A DNA stretch of 64,000 nucleotides, taken from contig CAJVGD010000012.1 in the NCBI GenBank assembly GCA_910890315.1, forward strand, positions 806,001 through 870,000, written 5' to 3'. Both the position numbers and the translations under genes were made by a program. Origin of the DNA: Serendipita indica DSM 11827 (Eukaryota > Basidiomycota > Agaricomycetes > Sebacinales > Serendipitaceae). Positions 1 to 12,014 of this stretch are shown here, piece by piece (positions within the stretch are counted from its first letter, which is position 1; the number at the start of each line of letters is the position of its first letter). Under the pieces are notes generated by a model. It saw only the letters and a list, made by a program, of their open reading frames with translations. It searched no databases and was not told the origin of the DNA.

Positions 1-18
1 GTAAACTACCGTATAAAC

Positions 19-1599
19 ATGGTAGGAGACTCATCTACCAGCCAAAGGTCCTAATTGATATCGCAGGCGGATTACGAGCAAAGGATGGGAGCTCTCTGCG
101 AACTCATTGATGCCAACGTGCGCATCTTGGGACTTTTGAAGAAACAGTTCATTACCCACGAGGAATCGAATAGCTCTTATTACAAGCGACAGAACCCGAG
201 CGTGCTACGCAGTCTCGAGGCAGAAAACTCGGTCCTTCAAGAAATGCTAGGAGCCCTAGAAACAACTCTAAAGTCCCAAGAATCTGCTCTCTGCAAGACC
301 TTGGATGATGTAAAACAAGTTCGAACCAGAGTCTCCACGTCCTGCTGCTTCATAAACAGGCTTCCCAACGAAATCTTGACGGAAATTCTATGCAAAGCAA
401 GTAGATATGATGGCTCCATCTACAACAAGTTCGATTTAAATGTCAACTTTGCCCCTCACTTTTCACTCCGGCTTTCCCATGTCTGTCGGCGTTGGCGAGC
501 CGTAGCCATCTCCTCGCCATCTCTTTGGACGGAGATTAAACTCTGTCCCGGGTCCTATCAGATTCTATTACAGGGAGAGTTTTGGCAAAGCCTCTCCACC
601 TACGTCCGCGACGCACCAATGAACATCTCAATCACCGACAGCGAGATTTGTACCGAATTGGTGCTGGCTCGGGGGTATCACTGGGACGATGAGATGTCTT
701 ATAGTGACGTTGTAGTCAAGTGCTATCCAGATGGCGCTATTTCGCACATGCAAAGCTACGATCTGCGAACGTTCAAGACAATCAACTCCATCACACTCGA
801 CTTCCATTTCGAACCCGACCTTGTATCTCTCTTGAACTCGGAGTATCAAAACTTGGATTGTCGCTGCCACACACTGCGAGTCGCGCCCACTTATCGCAGC
901 CGCGGAGTCGACATTTTAGAGGTCGATTTGAGCGTTCTGCTCTACCACTTCGACGCCGAGGTGGTTGAATGCATAAAAACGCGCATTTTGGTCCCAAGCG
1001 AGGGTAGCTACGGTCGGGGCGTTACAGAGATTCGCTTCACCGAGGTAAAGGCCGTCCCTCTAGATCAGCTTTTGATGGCCTTTCCGGAGATTACTGCTTT
1101 ATGCTGCACTGACTGTAATCTGGAGTGGCAGAGGACGGACATAACGGTCCATGCCAAGCTCAGGAGACTGGAACTAGAGCGATCTACGGGCTCTATGCAA
1201 TGCCGCTGGATGAATTATCTTCAATGCCCTGCGTTGGAGGAGCTACATGCATCCGAGTGGGCAAATGAAGGAGCCTTCATCAACTTTATCGCTCGTTCCC
1301 CTCGTATTAGAACATTAACTTTGTCTGGGCGTGACGAAAAATCTCTCTGGGGGCTTGCGGGTCGTATTACGCGGATCAACCACGCAGTTCACGACTGGAG
1401 GCTGTATCGTCAAATGAAGGTACCTCCCCCTCCCCCCAAGTGGTACCCTATACCCCCTGATTACTCGTCCGAGAGCAGTTTGCGCCTCGTCTTTCGCCGC
1501 GGGTCATTGGCACTCGACTTGGAACCGTCTCAGTTTGATATAGTTGGAGGACGAAACATTGTCGAGTCACCCTCAGGGACTTCACTACCGCTGTCTTGA
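19..1599 (+). CDS. F-box protein (F-box plus degenerate LRR-like C-terminus)
   Basis: F-box proteins recruit targets to SCF ubiquitin ligases. After a coiled-coil-like N-terminus of about 95 residues comes the F-box core (INRLPNEILTEIL) and then the family's typical LSHVCRRWRAVAISSPSLW stretch. The rest is a long LRR-like region with NLDCRCHTLRV, a phrase shared with the other F-box genes in this window. The open frame has no ATG before position 85. A better model begins with the ATG at 19-21, splices out 22-66 (GT...CAG, with a CTAAT branch-like box) and continues in frame as M-A-D-Y-E-Q, which makes exon 1 only the start codon. The last 70 residues are proline-rich (KVPPPPPKWYPIPP) and do not resemble paralog C-termini, so a 3' intron or lesion is possible. 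It is convergent with CCT6. Confidence 0.8.
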
Positions 1600-1749
1600 C
1601 GGCGGAAGAATGATAATAAGATGGTGGTAATCAAAGTCCATAACGCTCGGCAGGAATAGCTTCCCTGAGCAGTTTAATTAAATGCCATGTTTCATACCGA
1701 GATTTTGAGAGCGCCTGATTGATTCAGATGTTTATCTATTTTGCGCTAT

Positions 1750-3874
1750 CTACTGCTGCCCTTCGGGCTTCAACGAACTTCTCCCCGCACGCAGAATTTC
1801 ATCCGTCGACAAAAGGTTGACAGCGATAACAGAGCTACCAGACTGTCAGACAATGAAACGATGAGAATAGAGATACGAACCAGGAATGCAGCATCTGTCG
1901 CTTCACTCGATATTGGTCCCAGATGCCCTCCACCGTCGGGTCCATGGGTTGACCAGATTGGATATTCAGACCCACTGCTGCTCCACCTTCATTGCCTTCC
2001 ATATCCGCATACTCTTCTTGCAGCGCCACAATCGAGTCTTGGACGTCGAAACCTGCGTTGGCAGCGAGCGTCTTGGGGATGACGAGAACTGCATCCGCAA
2101 AGGCTTGTACTCCTAGTTTCACTCGTCCCTTTGCATTCTTCTTCGTCTTTGTCGAGAGATGATGCGAGAGCGCGACTTCAAACGCGCCTCCTCCGGGAAT
2201 AAGAGCGTTGTCCTCGAGTGAGTTTTTGACAGAACGTAGTCCGTCTCGCAATGCGTCGTTGATCTGACCAATCGTGTGTTGGTTCGGACCTGAATTCGAC
2301 ATTACGATTAGATAAACTGTAGCCAAGCAGAATCTCACCTTTAATGAGAAGTGTGACACTCTTCGGTTCCCTAACATTCTCCACAAACGTATACTTTTCC
2401 TCGCCGAGAACCTGCTCGTAAACGAGACCCGCCCATCCGAGAACACTCTCATCGAGATTATCAACAGAGTTTTGCGCAACTCCACCACAGAGCAGCTGTA
2501 ATCTCTCCATATTCCTCCTCTTTGCGCGACGGAGAGCAATGATGCCCGCTTTCGCAAACGAATCGAGGGACATGGGATCGATGCCCTTTTGGTTGATCAC
2601 GACAAAGTTTTTGGGTGGTGTCTTTGCATCCGTTGCCTGGTCGCAGACGAGGTTCTTCAACTCGATAATCTTCTTGACCTTGGCGTCGGTAAACCGTCGC
2701 TCGGACTCGACGAGCTTCTCTCGCTGCTCGGTCGAGGAATAGAAGAAGCTCGAGTTGACCTCGCTATTATAGGACATTAGATTGAAGGCAGATGATATAG
2801 TGCTGTACGTACGTCTTCTCGTACTCTAATGAGACGTTCAAGATGAGGATAAACGCGTTCTCAACGCGTTTCGGCATATCCGGGTGTCGAGCACCATGAT
2901 CCAATACCAATCCTTTGATGAGTTTTGTATCAAGATCGTTGCGGTGTTGCATCTTCATGATCTCCACCATGAAAAGATCGATTGGTGCTCGGATGGCGTC
3001 CCCCGTTGCACCTTCTGGCGGAGGTGGAGGTCGTATTGTGAGTACAGCATCAACAACGTCAGGTGCGAGTTGCTTGGCAAGTTTTTGGTGGAGTTTGGTG
3101 CTCAATGAGGTATACGCCACTGAGATGAGAGTCTCTCTGTCCAGGTTGATTTGGCGCTTATAAGATTCGAGAAACTATCACAAGGGAGTTTAGATCCGAT
3201 GCCAACGCAGAGATGGTACACGTACTTCTAATGCATCCTTTTTCGCCAAATCGAATCCTTCAGCGATGACGGTCGGATGTACACCCTCAGAGATGTATCT
3301 ATCAGCCTGTTTCAATAGCTCTCCGACCAGTAGCACGACCGAGGTGGTTCCATCGCCGACTTGATCATCCTGTGCAACTGCCGTCCGTGCAATCATCGCA
3401 GCCGTTGGGTTCTGGTTTCAAACATAGTCCAAGGTAGTTCTAGTCAGCATTCCACCTTATTCAATCGTTGGGTTTGGGTGACTAACCTGTATTTGCATCT
3501 CTGACAGGAGTACTTTGCCATCCTGCACCGTGATCCATAGAGATTAGCCATGGAAGGTATTCAAGAATTGCGTGTACTTGCTTTTGTCATCTTGATCTGA
3601 CCAGCGCCATCCACCAACATCTTGAGCGTTCCTCTTGGACCTGTTATCCGCCGTCTCAGCACGCGCACATGTCCCATAGTTTTTATCAGACCTAGATTTC
3701 CTTTTACGACGCCAGCGAGACCCATGGCACCTGTCGTGTTTACCTATGACCAAAACTTGATTTAGCCACCGAGACGTTTCCCAACACGGTCAATGATCGT
3801 CGTCATACCTGCAGTGCTTGAGCCCTTCTCACGCTCTCCGCTTTCGGATTGATTAGTTCTATAGCAGATGACAT
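1750..3874 (-). CDS. CCT6: T-complex protein 1 subunit zeta (CCT6)
   Basis: One subunit of the cytosolic TRiC/CCT chaperonin, which folds actin, tubulin and other proteins with ATP. I rebuild nine exons from ATG at 3874 to TAG at 1750. The protein starts [19 protein letters not shown] and contains the conserved VGDGTTS ATPase motif, [46 protein letters not shown] and [17 protein letters not shown], the last two typical of the zeta subunit. It ends [19 protein letters not shown] and then [11 protein letters not shown]. All eight introns are short and restore frame. The last (1835-1880) must use the second AG to give LHSCSVIAVN. The third (3523-3581) has a GC donor (GCAAGT). An added run of five prolines ([14 protein letters not shown]) sits in a loop before [10 protein letters not shown]. 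The gene appears complete and intact. Confidence 0.95.
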
Positions 3875-4034
3875 CGCGTCGATCAAGAGGAACAGAGTCA
3901 AGGCGCATTCACCACTTTGTAAATATTTGGCATCAATTGGTGAAGAGGCACAATTAAGTCAATTTCTCGTAATATACAGAGCAAAAAAAATTGGCATATA
4001 CTGGGCATAGGAGGAACGAGAACCGGATCGAAAA

Positions 4035-6723
4035 TTATGAGATGAAGAGTAAAGGGTCGTTTTGTGCGAGATCTTGAAGTACAGACGTATCAGTCATGCT
4101 AATTAGCATTGAATATAGCAAATGAGCGCGAATCGTGAGCGCAGCATCAATTTTAAGCCATTCGTGTGGGTCGCCGACTTCCATACCTATCCACCGTTTC
4201 TCCAAGTCGGGTTGTGGCTTCTTTGAGAGGAAGCTATCTCCGTACCTGTCTCTTCCTTCGGCAAGTCGACGCGTATAGTAGGTCAGCCACTTAGCACGGA
4301 CGAGATTCCATGCGGTACTCTGGTAGAGCTCGGTCGAGAATCTGTAGCACTCCTCGGCATCTTCCCTCGTCGCAGGGACAGGCACCTCCCGCATGTCGGT
4401 GCCACCCATCATGTGGTCGATTGCCGGCCCAATCCAGGTGTCGAGAAGAGTGATCTGCACCCATAGAACACCCCGTGCACGGATTGTTGCATTGGATCCG
4501 TAGATCGGCTTGCGGTTATAGGATTGAATCCAGGAGTTCATTCGATCGGGTGATACGAGGACGGACCGAAGCTCGTTGAGGATCGGGATACTAGGTGAAG
4601 TATGTCGTTCCCCGCCCGATGGGAGAGCCCAATACGGCGTGACAAGTTGTACAAACTTTGCTAGGTTGGTCCCGAGCCAACTGCGAAGTCCACCGTGCTC
4701 GCATCCGAAATTGTTGACCAAATTGTATTCTTCTGAATGGATGATACGCCTACTCGCAAGGTCCAGTAGGAATTTCGGAGGAGAATTCGTCAAGTTGGGC
4801 GCGAGTACTTTCATCGCTTCCTGAGCAGAATTGCGATTGTATATGTCCCAATCCTTGAGAACGTTGTGCGGAAATCCATTTGCAGATGCAGGGTTCGAGA
4901 TAGTAGCCAAGACGAGGGCCATTGGTGGGGTTGCAGGATCTGCCCATCTTCCATCCCACAAAATTTCATCATCACCTTGCTCAAACTTCTTGAGCGGCTC
5001 TACGTTAAACTCCCTCCACGGTCCAGTGGGGACTTGTTCGACATATCCATCACCTAGTGATACACTCCTGTGGGGTGCATGCGGGGCGTGACCGCGTAGC
5101 ATGGGTTTATATAGAATATTGTCCAAATCATCCCGAACAATCCCATCGTCAATAACCATGGGGCTATCGTCAGTCCTCGCAGGAATGTGTCCGACTGGAA
5201 GGTGCCCAATCTTTTCATCGGTCTCGCCGAGGACAAACTTGCAGCAAAGGTAGATAAAGTTGAAGCCGACGACTCGATAGGAAAGCGTGCTGAAAAAAGA
5301 CTGAGTTGTTCAGTTTCATAATCGCTATTGACCTACAATTGCGCGAGGCAAATATTGCCACTAGCCAGGTTCACCATTGTATGACTTGAGGCAATTGGCA
5401 TCATTGCGGCAGGTGTGACATTGTTACCGGAGACCTCTATCAATTATCAGAGAGGGGAAATTAGGCGAGCTGTCAGCATACCAACATAGCGACAAACAGG
5501 GCCGACGCTAGGTATATTTTCGGTGACGATATAACTCTGATTCGACATCAGGAGAGGAGCCTCTTAGATAAACCTACTTGGTGTCCGTTCATCGCTATAA
5601 CACAAATATGAGTCGCAAGAATGGACCTCCGGTGTATGACTTACACAGTTTACGCCGCGGAATATCGAATTCCTCGCATCTGAGCCCACAGAGCAGACCA
5701 AATTTAATAAGGTCGCTTGCACGGATGGGAAATAGTGGGCTACTGCAGGCGGATGGAATTTTGCTAGCCAGTTCCCACCTATTGGGTACCATTTTTGTAA
5801 GATCAAACCCAAGATCTGCAGCAAGCATGGATGCCGAGGATAGGACAAGTGCTCTCGGCCCACTCAAGCGTCTGCCAACCCCCTCTAGGGCTTTAACAGC
5901 CCTTTTCTCTTGACGAGTGAGTTCTCTCATCTGCGGAGAACCATCCTTGTCCCTATAGTGCAGATCTATTGTAGTCGTGGTACAGACTACGCCGTCCCTA
6001 TTTGCAGATGCTGTCAGGTGGTAAATAATTAAGAAATCATCCAATTTTGTATACATTACTTTGATTTCGTCTATTCACAATGTATTTCTGAAGTGTCTGG
6101 AGGTGTTCTTTCTCTTGCTGTTGCCGATGCTCCCAAAGGTTGTCAATTTTGAGCTCCATAACAGGATAGTACACAATGAGCTTAAATTTCCAAAAATGAA
6201 GCCCCCATTTCCTATGTCTTGCCCATTCGCCGAGAACGGCAGCCTCCGTCTTCATTCGAACAGGAGACGAAGTTATGTACGAGAACACCAGGTGGAGAAA
6301 CGACATAAAGGTTCCCATGCAAAGCGCTATGACGGCAATGTAGAAAGATTTCGTGGTGGTGTCAGGCGCCCTCTTGGTGAGAACCATTGATATTGGGGCC
6401 ATGATGGGCGGGCGCATGAACGAATGGAGGCTGAAAGGGACGCTAGAACCTGTTTTTATACAATTTGGTGGCACTTTCTCGCCGTCATGCTCCTCATAGG
6501 GCCAGAGTGGCGTAGACACAGTTCTAGAAGGCCAGAAAATGGTAAAGACGCCTGGTGGGATGAGTTAAGACATGTTCTGGAGCTGAATGAACCAAATCGG
6601 GGCACCTTGGTGTCGTAAATGCTCACCTGGTTGCCAGCCCTGCCAGCACACCAAGTGGGAATACCACAGTTGGATAGGAGGTTTCTCAAAATACAGAATA
6701 GATTTGGAGTGATGTTTGACCAT
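4035..6723 (-). CDS. Large membrane protein of unknown function (about 800 aa, 7 exons)
   Basis: I do not recognise a named family. Seven exons join in frame from ATG at 6723 (MVKHHSKSILYFEKPPIQLW) to TAA at 4035, with introns near 6545-6625, 6000-6045, 5585-5630, 5530-5570, 5440-5485 and 5290-5335. One clear membrane segment lies in the N-terminal fifth (FYIAVIALCMGTFMSFLHLV), and a second hydrophobic stretch occurs around LSYRVVGFNFIYLCCKFVLG. The C-terminal half is soluble-looking and rich in Trp (SWLGTNLAKFVQLVTPYWAL, IRARGVLWVQITLLDTWIGP). The clean restoration of frame at six introns argues that it is a real expressed gene. A decayed copy of its last exon lies just upstream (about 6960-7985). 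It may be lineage-specific to Ceratobasidiaceae-like fungi; function unknown. Confidence 0.7.
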
Positions 6724-6959
6724 CTAAGAGACTTCAGAGGTCTGGATGCCCGATTGTCAGTCGTGTTAGTTGGTGATTTCAGGTACGCTCAGTCCAGCCC
6801 CACCTCCGACGAGCGGAAAACCAACCGATTATCGGGGGATGACCCATCTGAGGGCCAGAGCATCGCTATCAAACAGATCAGCACAAACATTCACCTTGAA
6901 ACACCGGCCCTGACAAATCCGGCAGCATAATTGGCCGGCTATTGGAGCTCCATGATTGG

Positions 6960-7985
6960 TGAAAGCGTCAAGTTGAGCGCTTCATCAGCGATACCTCGGA
7001 GTATGGATCAGGACTTGGATAGAGTCGAGTATGTGAGTACGAATCGCGAGCGCTGCGTCAATCTTAAGATTCATGCGGCTCCCCGGCTTCCATACCTATC
7101 CATCGTTTCCCCAAGTTGAACCTTGGGCTCTTCGAAAGGAAGCTATCTCCGAAACCATGTTTTCCTTTGGCAAGTCTGCGTGTATGGCGGGTCAGCCACC
7201 TAGCATTCATGGACGAGGTTCCATGCTGTCGTCTGCTTTAGCTCCCACGAGGCTTGGTATCAGTCCTCAGCATCCTCTTCTGTAGTCGGAACAGGTGAAT
7301 TTCGTATGCTGGTGCTACCCGTTAACTGGTCGATCGCCGGCTCAATCCAGGCGCCGAGTAGGGTAATCTGGAGCCAATGAACGTCCCGTTTGCGCATTCT
7401 CCCTAGATAGGCTTATATTTATAGGGCTCCATACACTCGATAATTGGGACAAATAATTCGAGGGTGGGGCACAGCTCGTTGAGGACAAGGATCGGGACGA
7501 ATGAGGCAGACTCTGAACAATACCCTCCGCCTTATCACCTATTTGATATTGGTCGGGTTGGAAAAGACGGACGCTTCGGCTTGCGTTGAGCCCGGACTTG
7601 GACCACTGGTTGGATCAGCCACGAGTGGAGCCGGAGGAGACAATGATACGTTATCCAAATCGCCACCATTTTTCTTCACTGATGCGAGATTCCAGAATGG
7701 TGTGACGAGGCACACAAATTGCGCGAGATTGGTACCAAGCCAACTGCGAGGTTTGCCGTGTTCACACCCAAAGTTGTTCACCAGATCGTATTCCTCCGAG
7801 TGGATGATGTGATGTCGACTAGTGCTCGGAGAAAGTTGGAAATAGATATGGTTATGTCGGCTTGAGTGCCTTCAATGTATGCTGCGCGGAGGGGCGGTTG
7901 TGGGTACTCTAGTCATCTGTAATCTCGTGCGGAAAGCCGTTCGCACAGGCAGGATTCGAGACGGTGGCCATGACTTGAGCTATGG
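6960..7985 (-). pseudogene. Decayed partial copy of the membrane-protein gene at 4035-6723
   Basis: Read on the minus strand this region matches roughly 4090-4925 of the neighbouring gene. For example NNFGCEHGKPRSWLGTNLAQ corresponds to NNFGCEHGGLRSWLGTNLAK in the intact gene, and nucleotide stretches around 7040-7300 and 7930-7985 align with 4130-4390 and 4868-4925. Frames are interrupted repeatedly and about 180 bases near 7500-7680 have no counterpart. Only the last exon is represented, so this is a partial tandem head-to-tail duplication that has decayed. It now forms the DNA directly upstream of RTT109. Confidence 0.8.
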
Positions 7986-8169
7986 ATGAAGTAACACGAC
8001 TGAACTGATCAAAAGGTTTTCACCGACGCCTTGTCGTTTCTTACCCATGATTTCAGCACAATCTCTCCGGAAAGTATCGGTAAACCTCCGTACGAATCGG
8101 CATTGGTGGCAGCCTGGTATGTTGGTCGATGTTAAGTGTTGGTCAGACTTCGACCACAAAGTGGCGACT

Positions 8170-9705
8170 ATGAACCGACAGGAGAGTCTGCTGAATGACA
8201 TAATAAAGGCACTCTCCAAGCTTCCAGGGCGTCGAAGGTTTGCTGCCAGCGTCGTCGTCTCACAGACCCGCAAGTCTCCAGCATCATTATTTCCATATGC
8301 GCCAGGAATCCACGATCAAGAAGTGTATCTACAAGATGTCGCCGTTCTGGTTGCAGAAGATGTTAATAAAGCGTCAAAAGAAGACAAATCCCCTTCAGCA
8401 ACGCCCACGGACCAGCCCAACGGAGAAAAGGAAGATACATCGGAGTCATACACTTACGTATCCGCCCTAGAAGCTATTCTTTACATCTTTCCCGCCACTC
8501 ATTCGGTGATCATCTACGTCTCCAAGGTTGACTCGACAGGCCAAGGTCGCAAACCATCCCCCACACGCACCCTTGTTGTTGCGTTCCTTGAATATGTCAC
8601 TAGAAAGTGGTTTGGGACGTATACTACATCAGCCCAGGACGGAAGGCCACATCTCTCTGCCTGGAGCACCTGGGTTCATCTCTTTGCGCGTTCGCAAAAC
8701 CAATATCTTTTCCCCGCGTCTATAGAGTACCCTGGAAAGCGACTATTGCCAGACATTGCGCTCGTAAAGTGGTGGAAAGGCGTGGTGGATGATTTCGCAG
8801 TCGCCATCACATCTCCTCACCCATCCACTAGACGGAAAGAGGTATCCAAATATGTCATCGTACCCGGCCTCACTCCGTTGGAGATCTCGCACGCCCTCAA
8901 AATACCCCTCAGTAATCTCACCCCATCAGACTGGTCGATAGGTCACCCCTACTCCAAACAAGACATTCGCTTCCCACTCGGAGTTCGACCACCATGTTCC
9001 ATCTCCCAGCTCATTCCCTATTTCCCCGACGACCCCAAAGCCCGTCTCATCGACGAGATAGCAAACAGCACCTCGAAAGCATCCGCCACCGTCGTCTCAT
9101 CCCCAAAGCGAAAGCGACGAAAGCTCAACGACGGCGAACAAGCCATCGGTGAAAACGAGTCGGAAGCACAAGAGGGAAAAGAGGAAGACAAGGTCGACAT
9201 GGACTTTGTCCGTCTCGTCTCAGCCGAAGAATTTTGGGAGCGAATGGACGGCCGACAAGAATGTCGCCTGGGAACGGTAGCATTCTTTACGGTTCACATT
9301 AAACCCGAACTTGACGAGACGTGCTTGGTCGACTCGGCGACGACACATGCGCCCCTACGCAGAGCAGAGATCACTCCGGGGATGATCCTCAAAATTACAA
9401 CTGCGCTTGACAGCGCCGATTTCGGTTCAATCGAAAAGTCGGTGCGCTCGACGAGTGCCCTCCAAGGCATGATCAAGGCTCTCACGGGCGGCTTGGTCAA
9501 CGTCACCTCCAAAATCCCCGGAATCTCGCAGCATGTAGAAGAGGCCGCTGCTGCTGATGAAGAGGAAGTAGATATTCTTTCTACGTACATCACGCGAGAG
9601 GTTGAGGTTGACAATCCGGAGCTTGCTCCCAAGACCGAGCCTCCGGCAGCGGCTCCGGTGACAATACTAACGGCAAGGAAGAAGAAGAAACCTCTAGTTA
9701 CGTAG
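8170..9705 (+). CDS. RTT109: Histone acetyltransferase Rtt109 (H3K56 acetylation)
   Basis: Rtt109 is the fungal p300/CBP-like enzyme that acetylates histone H3, mainly K56, with Asf1 or Vps75 in replication-coupled nucleosome assembly. The call rests on ALEAILYIFPATHSVIIYVS followed by KVDSTG (residue 121 corresponds to the yeast Asp89 region), SQNQYLFP, the KWW pair at residues 201-202, and FPDDPKARLIDEIA. In the last, D287, D288 and K290 match the catalytic or autoacetylated positions of the yeast enzyme, even in number. The tail ends in a basic RKKKKP patch, as in yeast. Family length is about 400-500 residues; this frame gives 511 from ATG 8170. An in-frame extension upstream to 8047 exists but begins without ATG and runs into the decayed duplicate. 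There are no introns and the gene looks intact. Confidence 0.88.
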   Translation: MNRQESLLNDIIKALSKLPGRRRFAASVVVSQTRKSPASLFPYAPGIHDQEVYLQDVAVLVAEDVNKASKEDKSPSATPTDQPNGEKEDTSESYTYVSALEAILYIFPATHSVIIYVSKVDSTGQGRKPSPTRTLVVAFLEYVTRKWFGTYTTSAQDGRPHLSAWSTWVHLFARSQNQYLFPASIEYPGKRLLPDIALVKWWKGVVDDFAVAITSPHPSTRRKEVSKYVIVPGLTPLEISHALKIPLSNLTPSDWSIGHPYSKQDIRFPLGVRPPCSISQLIPYFPDDPKARLIDEIANSTSKASATVVSSPKRKRRKLNDGEQAIGENESEAQEGKEEDKVDMDFVRLVSAEEFWERMDGRQECRLGTVAFFTVHIKPELDETCLVDSATTHAPLRRAEITPGMILKITTALDSADFGSIEKSVRSTSALQGMIKALTGGLVNVTSKIPGISQHVEEAAAADEEEVDILSTYITREVEVDNPELAPKTEPPAAAPVTILTARKKKKPLVT

Positions 9706-10019
9706 GCCCCAACGACTTAATTTCTCTTCCCATGAATGTCAAGTAGACAACGATGAATTTCAGAGGGCGGTTCTAGTCGGAGTGGCTGAACCGGGCCGTT
9801 GATATGAACTAGAACCTCCAACTTATCGTTGAATGTAGTTCAGGGCTTAGAGCGTGTAGATCCTTTCGGGAGCGAATACTGATAACCGTCTGGGACACAC
9901 CTGACAACTCACGACACTTGACCGATATTCCAGAAAAGATACTATGTAAGGAATGTGCACACGAAGAAACGAATACAGCACCCATAATGGGTCTACTGTG
10001 AAACATATTGGGATCACAC

Positions 10020-11426
10020 TACCTGTTGAGACACTGCGAATAGAATTGGTTGGAGGAGACGCACGTTCCGGTCTTGCAGCACGTTGGTCCTGACCAGCCT
10101 TGGCCACCACACCTGCAACGCTATGAGCAAATGGATGGTTACGAAACAAGGATAAACTCACTGTCCGTAGAGATCGGAGCACTATTGCCACGGTCAACCT
10201 CAGAATTTCGTACATTCAATGATATACTCACGTTTCCACCGTTACTGGAGCTCGAGCTGCGACTCGTGCTAGTAACAACGCTGCTGCTGCTGCTGCTGCT
10301 TTGCCTCGTGCTGGTGCTAGTTGGCTGTGCGCTACTGGACTGTGCGGTAGAGCTATTTCCATTGCCATTTCCATTGCTTCCATCAACAAAGGGAGCCGGG
10401 CCAGGCTGCTGGTACGACCTGGGAATCTGCAGTTTCTCGTTAGATCTCCTTCAGGTCGTAGAGTGTACAAGCTCACTGGGAAGTAAATATTGATCAAAAT
10501 GCCTAGAATAATCTGGATGAGCCAAAGATGAAGTATTTGAGTGAGAAATGAACCTGCCTGGATCGCTGGCCGAGTAGACACCGGGGATAGAGACGCCAGA
10601 GGGGCTAGCACTTCCGCCTCCGGTGATATTGAGCTGGGCGCATCTACAAACCAATGATTAGAAAACTCGAAAGAACCACCCAGCCAGGCACAAAGAGCTA
10701 ACGTACGAAATGTAGAACTGAGCACCGCCGCTAGACGATGCGCTGTGAAGAGCAATGTGCTCGACTTATTCAGCGTAAGAATGCTGCAGCGATGCGCCCC
10801 CAATTTGGACTCACTTCTCATCAAGTACTGGCCAGACTGGATGGTGCTTGGGAGTTTGAAGGTGAACTGCGTAGCATCTGCACAAAGGTCGTACCAGCCC
10901 TTTCGCATAAGAGATCTGCTACGTACTATCAGTGGGCCAACTGATTGAGCTTCCACCGTTGGTGACAGGGCCAATTTGGTAAATCTTGAACCAAGGGGCG
11001 GAACCGTCGGCAGTGGCGGCGTTGGAAACCTTGGACAAGTATACGTTGAGGGAGCCAGCATGGAAGATGGCCTGGTCGAGCGAAACCGACGGTAGACCCA
11101 GCGGCAACCGTTGCGGTGCTTGTTCCCGCCCCACTGCTGGCACCGGAATTGCATCTACCCACACGTGAGTACTATGCGAGAGAGGTGGGAAGTAAAAATA
11201 CCTCATGTCATTGCTCATGACGTTGGTGATTGGAGAATTGCTGTTGTTGTTCTGTCGGACGTATTGGAACGGATTCGTGACAGCGCCATTGGCGATGAGC
11301 TTGGTGAATGTGTCTAAATCGTCATTAGCGTGTGAGAAGAGCACAAGACTTTTCTAGCGAACAATGAGCTGAGACTTGCGTCGTGGCGACGAGCGCAAAC
11401 GCGAGGAGAGAAACGAATGATTTCAT
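10020..11426 (-). CDS. AA9 lytic polysaccharide monooxygenase with C-terminal CBM1, one apparent frameshift
   Basis: AA9 enzymes are secreted copper oxidases that cleave cellulose. Nine exons are inferred. Residues 1-20 are a signal peptide ([11 protein letters not shown]...QVSA), and cleavage leaves His at the mature N-terminus. That His-Tyr junction ([11 protein letters not shown]) forms only after splicing out 11314-11362. The second copper ligand is in [15 protein letters not shown] and the axial Tyr in GAQFYISCAQLN. A Ser/Thr-rich linker (poly-Ser from AGC repeats) leads to a CBM1 with [13 protein letters not shown] and FYSQCL, ending at TAG 10020-10022. Between VAAGSTVGF and LDQAIFH the frame shifts by one base near 11078-11086. 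No plausible intron repairs it without losing conserved residues, so this is a recent lesion or a sequence error. The intron at 10503-10557 has a GC donor. Confidence 0.88.
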
Positions 11427-12014
11427 GGTAAAAGGAGAGGAGCGTTGGGCGCGATCTGGAGGGGGGAACCTATTCCCGAAGCCACATGCGCGTTTTATAG
11501 TCCACAAAAGCGACGAGCACGGCCTCGCGTGACGCCAACGACGGCGAACTTCGAGTCTTCGACTATAGATCGCAAAAAACTCGTCGTCGACAATTACCGA
11601 CGCATCCCCGTGGGGGTCGATGCCTAGTCCACAAGAGGCGCTGCGCGAGTCGCATAATAACGATGGTGCCTGTTACTTCTATGCTTGGTGTTTTGATATG
11701 CGGGGTAACCAAGTAGTAATCACGGGCCCCAGTAAACACGCCGCGACTGTGAGAGGTGTTGACACCGCTTCTTCCACGAGAAGCTCCGGCTTGACCGAGG
11801 GTTCTTCCGGAGGTCAACGCGGGCCGTTGACGTAGAAGTGAGAGATAGAGGGCGGTTCTACTACTAAAAGTCTCGGTGTTATCCACTAGTGTGTGAAAGA
11901 TAGTATATGCCCGCCGCGAGGGGCGATTAGACTCTAAATAACAGGGGCTATATAGATTCTACTTCGGATGTTAGTACTGAATGAGGCAATAATGCATGCA
12001 CCTGCCGAGAAGTC
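11427..12014. other. Intergenic: promoter of the AA9 gene and 3' flank of the next gene
   Basis: Nothing coding is recognised here. The 588 bases lie upstream of the AA9 gene (minus strand) and beyond the stop of the membrane-protein gene at 12015. The G-rich run near 11455-11465 contains CTGGAG, which fits the loose CreA/Mig1 consensus SYGGRG, but so short a match is weak evidence. Confidence 0.4.

Noticed and set aside
8047-8169. N-terminal extension of Rtt109
   Set aside because: It starts without ATG, its composition differs from the enzyme, and family length fits a start at 8170.
11095-11125. A tiny intron that would restore the AA9 frame
   Set aside because: It would be under 40 bases and would remove the conserved VAAGSTVGF strand; a one-base lesion is more likely.
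10228-11154. Long minus-strand frame of 308 codons over the AA9 gene
   Set aside because: It reads through AA9 introns in the wrong frame; the spliced AA9-CBM1 model explains the conserved residues.
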